From NCBI GenBank assembly GCA_947303695.1, contig CAMYYX010000039.1:1-13234 (forward strand): 13,234 nucleotides of DNA, read 5' to 3'. Each line of letters starts with the position of its first letter. Positions within the stretch are counted from its first letter, which is position 1. The notes beneath the pieces were generated by a model. The model saw nothing but the letters and a program-made list of their open reading frames with translations. It was not told the origin of the DNA and did not search any database. Positions 7,720-13,234 of this stretch are shown piece after piece. This DNA comes from an uncultured Prevotellaceae bacterium (lineage in GTDB: Bacteria; Bacteroidota; Bacteroidia; Bacteroidales; Bacteroidaceae). The translations under genes were made by a program, and so were the position numbers.

Positions 7720-7870
7720 GAAGTTATTGCGGTTTTACCGCTCGAAGTTATCGCCTTCGGCTGGACGATAGTCTGCAGATGTATACAGCCTTTGGTTCCG
7801 TCTAGCGAAGCGTTAACTTCTTGGCCATAGGCCATTAACTTCTAGGCCGTAGGCCGTTAACTTCGCTAAC
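7720..7870. repeat. GAAGTTA/TAACTTC triloop-hairpin array in the purL leader
   Basis: On the plus strand, TTAACTTC occurs at 7813, 7835 and 7857, an exact 22-bp period. Two of these copies follow a perfect short hairpin with a 3-base loop: TGGCC-ATA-GGCCA (7822-7834) and GGCC-GTA-GGCC (7845-7855). On the other side the tag is inverted, GAAGTTA at 7720 and 7744, each followed by another triloop hairpin: GCGGT-TTT-ACCGC (7729-7741) and GCC-TTC-GGC (7753-7761). The two halves thus face each other around a 50-base centre, so the tags can also pair across it. The hairpin arms differ between units while keeping complementarity. The whole array lies between the predicted purL promoter and start codon. 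Confidence 0.75.
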
Positions 7871-7875
7871 TCCTT

Positions 7876-7893
7876 TCAACTTGCAAAAGTTGA
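7876..7893. repeat. Perfect hairpin near the start of the purL leader
   Basis: TCAACTT (7876-7882), loop GCAA and AAGTTGA (7887-7893) form a 7-bp perfect stem. It lies just downstream of the predicted purL transcription start, so it would fold in the RNA. No T run follows on the minus strand, which argues against a terminator. Confidence 0.5.
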
Positions 7894-7912
7894 GTTAATT
7901 TTAATTTCACTG

Positions 7913-7943
7913 CAAAGTTACGAAATTATTTTCGAACGGCAAA
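7913..7943 (-). promoter_or_regulatory. purL promoter (Bacteroidota type)
   Basis: On the minus strand TTTG (7943-7940) is followed by 19 bases and then TAACTTTG (7920-7913). This matches the Bacteroidota consensus TTTG-N19/21-TAnnTTTG in both boxes and spacing. Transcription would start near 7906, giving a leader of about 235 bases that includes the hairpin array. Confidence 0.75.
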
Positions 7944-7994
7944 GGAGGCTAGACGAAAAATGTAAGATTTAGGAATAAAAAGGAGGTTTGACTC

Positions 7995-8025
7995 CATCAT
8001 CTTTGATGATGAATCAGTTTTTTTT
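7995..8025 (+). repeat. Perfect triloop hairpin followed by T8
   Basis: CATCATC (7995-8001), loop TTT and GATGATG (8005-8011) form a perfect 7-bp stem. Six bases later comes a run of eight T (8018-8025). On the plus strand this resembles an intrinsic terminator, but the stem is AT-rich and no plus-strand gene precedes it. It could block plus-strand transcription entering this gap, or belong to the neighbouring repeat family. Confidence 0.45.
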
Positions 8026-8037
8026 CCAGAGATAATT

Positions 8038-8142
8038 GTTGCACCCCTCGAAAGAAAAGTTGCTGCCCCTAGGGAGAATCTATGTTGCAGGGCGAGCAAC
8101 TTGTGTTGCAGGCGCAGCAACTTAAGTTGTAGGGCCTGCAAC
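8038..8142. repeat. 21-bp-period GTTGC...GCAAC dyad array
   Basis: Three 17-base units lie at 8084-8100, 8105-8121 and 8126-8142. They are separated by 4-base spacers TTGT and TTAA, so the period is exactly 21. Each starts GTTG and ends CAAC, giving a dyad: GTTGCAGGGCGAGCAAC, GTTGCAGGCGCAGCAAC and GTTGTAGGGCCTGCAAC. Two degenerate heads, GTTGC at 8038 and 8059 (also 21 apart), extend the array to five units but lack the right arm. The array is upstream of the purL promoter and downstream of the radical SAM stop. Confidence 0.75.
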
Positions 8143-8241
8143 ATAACTTTCCTCCTAAGGTAGGAACAAAAATTACTAGGGAAAAGAACTTTTCTCTTTA
8201 GAGGGAATAAAAAGGGGGACGAAGAAGGAGGCAAGATGCTA

Positions 8242-9018
8242 TCAGTAGGACACCTGACACTTGATGCCTTGTGCCTCTACTTTGGCTGCGATTGCATCCA
8301 ATTCCTCATGCGTGGCTTTCAGCAGTTGATGGGCCGGTGTCTCACGATCGATGGTATATACCATCACCTCCGCAGGTTGTATGGTGCTGAGGGCCTTGAG
8401 CCAAGGTTCGACATATTCATCGCCAAGGTTTGAGACGTTTTTCCCCTCGAACTCTCCTTTCAAGAACATGGTCTGTACGATGCAATGACCCTCGAACTCA
8501 GCCATCTTCTCGATGAGCTTGTTTACATCATAAGTGCTGCTGACCGGGCGATCCAACAGATGGATATATGCATTAGAAACCGTGTCGAGTTTCAATATAT
8601 TGTTATCAACTTTCAGCAACGCATCGAATACTGATTGGCGAAGGATTTGGGTGGCATTGCTCAGCACACTCACCTTCGCTTCTGGGAAGAACTCATTACG
8701 CAGTCCTATCACATCGTCCACAATCTCTGGGAAGTGAGGATGCATCGTCGGCTCTCCATTTCCTGCAAACGTCAGCACATCAGGCTTAGGACCCTCTTGC
8801 CGCATCAGTTCCAGCTGCTTTCGAAGGGCATCATAAACCTGCTGACGCGACGGCATACGGTCGTGAGCCACGAAATCGTGGTTGAACCCACATTCGCAAT
8901 AGATGCAGTCGAACGTACAGCACTTTCCATCGTGTGGCAACAGATTGATGCCAAGCGACACACCCAACCTACGACTATGGATAGGGCCAAAGATAGGAGA
9001 ATTGTATAATACAGTCAT
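8242..9018 (-). CDS. Radical SAM protein (COG0731-like)
   Basis: This 258-residue protein carries the radical SAM cluster motif C34-x3-C38-x2-C41 (in CCTFDCIYC), which binds a 4Fe-4S cluster and S-adenosylmethionine. The SAM-binding loop GNGEPT (86-91) replaces the common GGEP form. The start FGPIHSRRLGVSLGINLLP (10-28) and the layout suit the small COG0731-type Fe-S proteins, which are loosely related to wyosine-synthesis enzymes. The substrate cannot be named from sequence. Further cysteines at 33 and 43 flank the cluster. No SPASM-type cysteine-rich extension is present. It is transcribed alone, divergent from the exported protein at 9277, with purL 571 bases downstream behind its own promoter. 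No strong terminator follows, only weak stems near 8181-8194. Confidence 0.85.
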   Translation of the reverse strand: MTVLYNSPIFGPIHSRRLGVSLGINLLPHDGKCCTFDCIYCECGFNHDFVAHDRMPSRQQVYDALRKQLELMRQEGPKPDVLTFAGNGEPTMHPHFPEIVDDVIGLRNEFFPEAKVSVLSNATQILRQSVFDALLKVDNNILKLDTVSNAYIHLLDRPVSSTYDVNKLIEKMAEFEGHCIVQTMFLKGEFEGKNVSNLGDEYVEPWLKALSTIQPAEVMVYTIDRETPAHQLLKATHEELDAIAAKVEAQGIKCQVSY

Positions 9019-9044
9019 CGTTTCTTTCTTTTAATTTTCAACTG

Positions 9045-9075
9045 CAAATTTACACCTTATTTATAATATAAGCAA
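9045..9075 (-). promoter_or_regulatory. Promoter of the radical SAM gene
   Basis: On the minus strand TTG (9075-9073), 20 bases and TAAATTTG (9052-9045) match the Bacteroidota promoter pattern. The -7 box is exact and the -33 box has three of four bases. The leader would be about 20 bases, AT-rich, with no evident Shine-Dalgarno sequence. Confidence 0.6.
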
Positions 9076-9113
9076 GAATTTTGCCCCTTAAACGCTAACT
9101 TTTTCTTAAAAAA

Positions 9114-9145
9114 TTTGGTAGAGTCAAATAATTTGCGTTCCTTTG
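9114..9145 (+). promoter_or_regulatory. Promoter of the exported multidomain protein
   Basis: TTTG (9114-9117), 20 bases and TTCCTTTG (9138-9145), followed by CAAAG, match the Bacteroidota pattern except for the second base of the -7 box. Transcription would begin near 9152, leaving a leader of about 125 bases before the ATG at 9277. The leader is A-rich just before the start codon, which in Bacteroidota often replaces a Shine-Dalgarno sequence. Confidence 0.6.
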
Positions 9146-9276
9146 CAAAGTTAATGGGCAGAGTATCGAGCACCAACGACCTGCCAACGATGCTTAAACA
9201 AAGCCACGTAATCGACAAAGAACAAAACAATTGAGATAATTAAAATTAAGTATTAACTAATTCAAACCAAAAACGT

Positions 9277-12200
9277 ATGAACAAAAAATTACTTTTGTTT
9301 TGTGTAACGATGCTTGCATCTGTTACATTGTTTGCGCAGAATTGGGACAAGCCAGAAGTAGCTAACTATAAGTTTGCTTCAGAGCTGAAGGTTTCTCAAC
9401 AGGCAAACACACCGTATTGGGAAGGTGATACTACCGTTTACTACCTTTACAATGTAGAGGCGGATGCATTCCTTTCTAACGCACAATGCCCTACCCATGC
9501 ACAATGGAGCACTCACGCTGCTCTTAAGGTGGGAAGTGGTAACCCAGTTATGATCGCCAAGTACCGTCTTGCACCTATCTTCACGACAGACACAACTTAT
9601 GTAGAAGTAGATGGTGAAGAAGTGATGAAGGTTGACACAACGAACATCGAAATTCCAGAATGGGATGGTAAGACTTACACCATTGTTGACTTCTACAACA
9701 ACCGTTGGTGGTATGTATTCCCAACTTCAACTTACGCAATGTTTGTTGACAACCAGGGTCAGGAAGACCACATGTGGGATATCAAGTCAATGGGCAATGG
9801 TGTTTATCGCTTCAGCGTATCTGACCTGAACCCAGCATGGAACTCACACGCTGCAGATAGCATCTTTGGCAACAAAGAGACCTATTTGGGTTTCAACAAG
9901 TTGGATAACGACTACGATCCAACACTTGAGGAAAATGCCGTAATGCCTTTGACTCCTATGTTGAGTGTTACTGACAAGGCATACAACCCAGGCGCTGCTG
10001 AAGAAGAGCGAATGGAAGATGCAGAACTTGCTATCGACTGGAAGTTCATGGCTGAGGAAGAATTCAACAAGTATGCTTCACACCTGAAAGCATGGAACTA
10101 CCTCAACGATGGCAAATTGGATGAATACATCGATGGTGTAGAAGAAAAGTATGGCAACAAGGTTGACCTGTCAAAGGTTAAGGCTATCTTGAACTCTACA
10201 TCTCCTGTTCTTTATGAGGATCTCGAAGCTGCAATTGCAGAGACAGACCAGGCAATCCGTGATTACCTCATTACAGTAATCTTCGCTGATGCTTCAGACG
10301 ACAATCCTGTAAACATTACTGTTTTGATGGAGAACGCAAGTCTTGAGAAGCGCAACAAGGACGGTTGGGATATTACAGCCGGTATTGGTGACAACCTCAA
10401 GTATCAAGAAACTGATGGTAACTTCACTACATTCACTATCAATGGTGAATCACTCAGAGGTTACTACAACAACGAAACAGGTTCTTGGATCAGTGGATTT
10501 ATCGAGGCATGGCTCCCAGCTCCTGGTAAACTTGGAAACGGTACCATCAGCCAGACCATCAAGGGTCTGCCAGCTGGTAAGTACAGCTTCTCTTGCGACG
10601 CTATCGCATGTAACCAGAGTGCCGGCAAGCAGGAAAACGTAGGTGTATACCTCTTCGCAGAAGGTGGTGGTGTCAGCATGAAGACTCCTATCTCTACTGC
10701 AAACGAAACTCCTGAGAACTTCGAGTTGACATTCGTCAGCGGTGGTGGTGACATCGTCATGGGATTGATGTCTCTGAACGCAGATGCAAACTGGATGGCA
10801 GCCGACAACTTCGAGCTCTGGTACTACGGAGCAGTAGAAGGCGATCCATTCGAGGCAATCCTCAAGACAAATATCGCTCGCTACGATAAAGAGTATCCAG
10901 ATGTTGATGCTTTGATGGCTAACCAGGAAATCAAGGATGCATATAGCGCAGAGCTCGCTACTGCTAAGAGCTGTACAGCAGACTTCCAGCAGGAAGACTC
11001 TATTTTGGCTATTGCTTACAACAACTTGAAGCAATCAGTTGCTGACTATGTAAGAATGGAAAGCTTGATGGAAGAAGTTTATGCAAAGGCAGAAGCATTC
11101 CAGGATAGCGACTTCCCAGGCCTTGGTGAAATCCTTGGTGAGTACTACGAATTCACATTGTTGCAGGCATACAACGAATGTAGTGCTGATGCTGCAATGA
11201 TCGACACCATTGCTGCTACAATGGGTAAGATGATTGTAGAGCATATCACTGCAAACGTGAAAGCAGGCGACGAGCTCACTCCATTGATCTCTAACCCAGC
11301 ATTCGACAATAACTTCTCTGGTTGGTCAACTACTGGTGCTACTCCAGCATTTGGTGGTAAGGGTGCTAACGGTCTCAACCAGATTGGTGATGTTCAGAAG
11401 TTAGAAAGTGGTAACGCAGAAGTTTACCATGCTGCATTCGATATGTTCCAGATTGTACGCAACATGCCTAAAGGCTCATTCAAGCTGACTTGTCAGGCAT
11501 ACGAGCGTAACGATGGTGGATGGGAAAACCATTGGGCAGAAGGTCCAGAGGTTGGTATCACTGCTTATCTCTACGCAAACGAATTCACTCAGAAAGTGAA
11601 CCACATCATGGTTGGTGCACAGGATGAACTCATTTACCAGGCAAACGACGCAACTGGTTGGCCAACAGATACATATTCTTCAACTTGGTCAAAGTATGTA
11701 CCTAACTCAATGGATGGTGCAAACTTCTACTTCAACCTTGGAGAAGACCATCAGATGTATCTCGTAGAGGTGAACTTCACATTGCCAGAAGCTGGCGACA
11801 GCATCCGCGTCGGATTGAAGAACACAGCAACTAACAGCTGGGTAATCTTCGACAACTTCCGTCTCTACTACAACGGAGATGACGCAAGCGCTTACGCTGA
11901 AGCTATCGAGAAACTCACTGAGAAACTCAACAACGTATTCGAAAACGGCATTGGCGGTAAGGACGCAGAGCAGAAGGTTGCTGACGCTCTTAAGGGACTT
12001 GCTGACGCTGTAGCAAGCAACAATGGTGACAAGTGTCTTGAAGCTATCACTGTTGGTACAGAAGCTTTGGCTTATGCACAGAAATCGGTTGAAGACTATA
12101 CTGCTCTTGAAACTGCATGGGGTGACCTGAGCGAATCTATCATCACTTATGGCGAAACAGCAGCTCCAGACGTTTTGAGCAAGGCAAATACTGTATTTGA

Positions 12201-13095
12201 CCAGATTCAGAACGCTCTTGAGAAGATGAACCTTACAAACGAAGAGGTTGAAACTCTCATTGACCGTGCTAACTACTACATCTCTGCACTGAAGATTACA
12301 GTAGATACAACTGGTGCATCTGTTGACAACCCAATCGACCTTTCTGAGGTAATTGTCAACTCTACATTCGACACAGTAAATGACTTCACAGGCTGGTCTG
12401 GTTCAGGCTTTGGCGCAGGTGGTACTACATCAACCAACGCAGAGCGTTACGCAATGGGCTTCAATACATATCAGGATCTCTCTGGTCTGCCAGCAGGTTA
12501 CTATGTAGTATATGTTCAGGCATTCTATCGTCACGGCAACTCAGGTTCCGACTATGCTAAGTATTCAGGAAGTGCTACAAGCGACAAGGAGGCATACTTC
12601 TATGCAACATCAAGCATTGAGGCTGTTGAAACAGAAGTAGCTTACTGTAGCGAAGGTCGCGTACCAACAGGTACAGAATGGGTTGGTACTGTTGCTACTT
12701 CAGAGTCAGGCACTGGCTATATCATGCCTAACACAATGCAGGCTATGCAGCTCTGGTGCAACCAGACATCTGAGGAAGCTAGTGAACTCGACAAGTACAC
12801 GAACGGTGCACTCTACTACAACCACTTCGTTCAGGTTCAGGTTGGTGAAGACGGTAAGCTCCGCATTGGTGTGAAGAAGGACGGTAACGTTGATGCTGAC
12901 TGGTTCATCTGCGATAACTTCCGTCTCTACTACATCGGTACAGCAGGTACAGACCCAGCTATCAACAGCGGCATCGAGGACATCGTAGCTAACGAAAAGG
13001 CTATTGTAGGTATCTACAACCTCGCAGGTCAGAAACTCGCTGCTCCTGTGAAGGGTCTTAATATCATCAATGGTAAGAAGTACTTCGTAAAGTAA
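9277..13095 (+). CDS. Large exported multidomain protein, three beta-sandwich-like modules, C-terminal tail
   Basis: The product has 1272 residues and no function that I can name. A signal peptide (1-20, cut after LFA) is of the signal peptidase I type with no lipobox. An N-terminal domain (about 50-245), starting VYYLYNVEADAFLSNAQ, resembles the beta-trefoil-like domains of Bacteroidota surface proteins. Helical stretches (about 255-335, 520-660, 870-1010) alternate with three related modules at about 343-518, 667-868 and 1025-1220. Each module opens with N/S-x-F/L...GW, has GLPAGxY or MPKGSF in the middle, and closes with DNFxLxYYG, as in galactose-binding-like carbohydrate modules. The end, residues 1243-1272 (IYNLAGQKL...NGKKYFVK), resembles a Bacteroidota secretion/anchoring tail. 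Few codons are used per amino acid (AAC, TTC, GGT and GCT dominate), suggesting high expression. No catalytic motif is visible, so a surface glycan-binding or adhesive role is inferred. Confidence 0.8.
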   Translation: MNKKLLLFCVTMLASVTLFAQNWDKPEVANYKFASELKVSQQANTPYWEGDTTVYYLYNVEADAFLSNAQCPTHAQWSTHAALKVGSGNPVMIAKYRLAPIFTTDTTYVEVDGEEVMKVDTTNIEIPEWDGKTYTIVDFYNNRWWYVFPTSTYAMFVDNQGQEDHMWDIKSMGNGVYRFSVSDLNPAWNSHAADSIFGNKETYLGFNKLDNDYDPTLEENAVMPLTPMLSVTDKAYNPGAAEEERMEDAELAIDWKFMAEEEFNKYASHLKAWNYLNDGKLDEYIDGVEEKYGNKVDLSKVKAILNSTSPVLYEDLEAAIAETDQAIRDYLITVIFADASDDNPVNITVLMENASLEKRNKDGWDITAGIGDNLKYQETDGNFTTFTINGESLRGYYNNETGSWISGFIEAWLPAPGKLGNGTISQTIKGLPAGKYSFSCDAIACNQSAGKQENVGVYLFAEGGGVSMKTPISTANETPENFELTFVSGGGDIVMGLMSLNADANWMAADNFELWYYGAVEGDPFEAILKTNIARYDKEYPDVDALMANQEIKDAYSAELATAKSCTADFQQEDSILAIAYNNLKQSVADYVRMESLMEEVYAKAEAFQDSDFPGLGEILGEYYEFTLLQAYNECSADAAMIDTIAATMGKMIVEHITANVKAGDELTPLISNPAFDNNFSGWSTTGATPAFGGKGANGLNQIGDVQKLESGNAEVYHAAFDMFQIVRNMPKGSFKLTCQAYERNDGGWENHWAEGPEVGITAYLYANEFTQKVNHIMVGAQDELIYQANDATGWPTDTYSSTWSKYVPNSMDGANFYFNLGEDHQMYLVEVNFTLPEAGDSIRVGLKNTATNSWVIFDNFRLYYNGDDASAYAEAIEKLTEKLNNVFENGIGGKDAEQKVADALKGLADAVASNNGDKCLEAITVGTEALAYAQKSVEDYTALETAWGDLSESIITYGETAAPDVLSKANTVFDQIQNALEKMNLTNEEVETLIDRANYYISALKITVDTTGASVDNPIDLSEVIVNSTFDTVNDFTGWSGSGFGAGGTTSTNAERYAMGFNTYQDLSGLPAGYYVVYVQAFYRHGNSGSDYAKYSGSATSDKEAYFYATSSIEAVETEVAYCSEGRVPTGTEWVGTVATSESGTGYIMPNTMQAMQLWCNQTSEEASELDKYTNGALYYNHFVQVQVGEDGKLRIGVKKDGNVDADWFICDNFRLYYIGTAGTDPAINSGIEDIVANEKAIVGIYNLAGQKLAAPVKGLNIINGKKYFVK

Positions 13096-13119
13096 TAGAC
13101 AAAGACTCTCTATAATGCA

Positions 13120-13156
13120 AAGGTGCTCGGACAATAGTTCGAGCACCTTGTTTTTG
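13120..13156 (+). terminator. Intrinsic terminator of the exported protein gene
   Basis: AAGGTGCTCGGAC (13120-13132), loop AATA and GTTCGAGCACCTT (13137-13149) form a 13-bp stem with one G/T wobble, followed by GTTTTTG. It lies 24 bases after the TAA stop, which is itself followed at once by a second stop, TAG. Confidence 0.9.
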
Positions 13157-13179
13157 TTTAATATTCTTTAATTTATAAG

Positions 13180-13208
13180 TTGTATTTGAAATCTTTTTTG
13201 TAATTTTG
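13180..13208 (+). promoter_or_regulatory. Promoter of a plus-strand gene beyond the window
   Basis: TAATTTTG (13201-13208), followed by CAC, is an exact TAnnTTTG match. A TTG at 13180-13182 lies 18 bases upstream, slightly short of the usual spacing. No start codon with a usable frame follows before the window ends. Confidence 0.5.
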
Positions 13209-13234
13209 CACATTATAATAATAAATAAGGTGTA

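Larger units (their letters stand above)
7671..8241. other. 571-bp gene-free region between the radical SAM gene and purL
   Basis: This is the only stretch above 300 bases without a credible gene. From right to left it contains weak stems after the radical SAM stop (GAAAAG-AA-CTTTTC, 8181-8194), an imperfect dyad TTCCT...AGGAA near 8149-8166, the 21-bp dyad array (8038-8142), a 7-bp triloop hairpin with a T8 run (7995-8025), the purL promoter (7913-7943), and the purL leader with its own hairpin array. An open frame at 7926-8234 (minus) is discarded as a product of the repeats. Confidence 0.8.

Noticed and set aside
7720..7870. Integron attC sites, prompted by the GTTAACG cores
   Set aside because: There is no paired RYYYAAC/GTTRRRY arrangement around a cassette, no integrase gene, and the 22-bp spacing is far too short for attC sites.
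8038..8142. A CRISPR array
   Set aside because: The period is 21 bp with 4-bp spacers; there are no unique spacers of 25-40 bp and no cas genes in the window.
7926..8234. A 102-codon minus-strand frame in the gap between the radical SAM gene and purL
   Set aside because: Its middle part reads as a pseudo-repeat of Leu, Gln, Ala and His residues that simply translates the 21-bp dyad array. It also covers the purL promoter and has no recognisable domain.
10450..11034. A 194-codon minus-strand frame opposite the exported protein
   Set aside because: It mirrors the biased codons of the plus-strand gene and is rich in Cys, Val and Ser as expected from antisense reading; no start context or promoter is seen.

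Overview
The window reads as a chromosomal segment of a Bacteroidota bacterium, most likely from the Prevotellaceae. Supporting signs are promoters of the TTTG-N19/20-TAnnTTTG type rather than sigma-70 boxes, start codons without clear Shine-Dalgarno sequences, a long single-chain PurL, a very long signal peptidase I, a DUF2851 protein, and a large exported protein ending in a Bacteroidota-style YNLAGQKL...NGKKYFVK tail. The genus is an inference.

Layout. Positions 1-118 hold the end of an upstream unit, with a strong two-way terminator at 67-94. A DUF2851 protein (119-1432, minus) is divergent from dapB (1634-2350, plus). Their shared 200-bp promoter region contains two tracts with a 7-bp period. 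dapB is followed by lepB (2424-3938, plus), probably in one transcript. lepB converges on purL (3990-7670, minus), and one hairpin at 3948-3991 appears to terminate both genes. Upstream of purL is a 571-bp gap (7671-8241), the only gene-free stretch over 300 bp. It holds a good purL promoter and two unrelated families of short dyad repeats: a GAAGTTA/TAACTTC triloop-hairpin array inside the predicted purL leader, and a 21-bp-period GTTGC...GCAAC array upstream of the promoter. A radical SAM gene (8242-9018, minus) follows. It is divergent from a 1272-residue exported multidomain protein (9277-13095, plus), which has its own promoter and a strong terminator. The last 60 bases look like the promoter of a further plus-strand gene outside the window.

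Functions. Most genes are housekeeping: lysine/diaminopimelate synthesis (dapB), removal of signal peptides (lepB) and purine synthesis (purL). The DUF2851 and radical SAM proteins are conserved but have no assigned function that I can support. The exported protein is the accessory element: an N-terminal domain and three related beta-sandwich-like modules separated by helical linkers, with no catalytic signature that I recognise. No mobile element, CRISPR array, tRNA or rRNA was found. The least explained parts are the two dyad arrays before purL, the 7-bp-period promoter tracts and the large exported protein.
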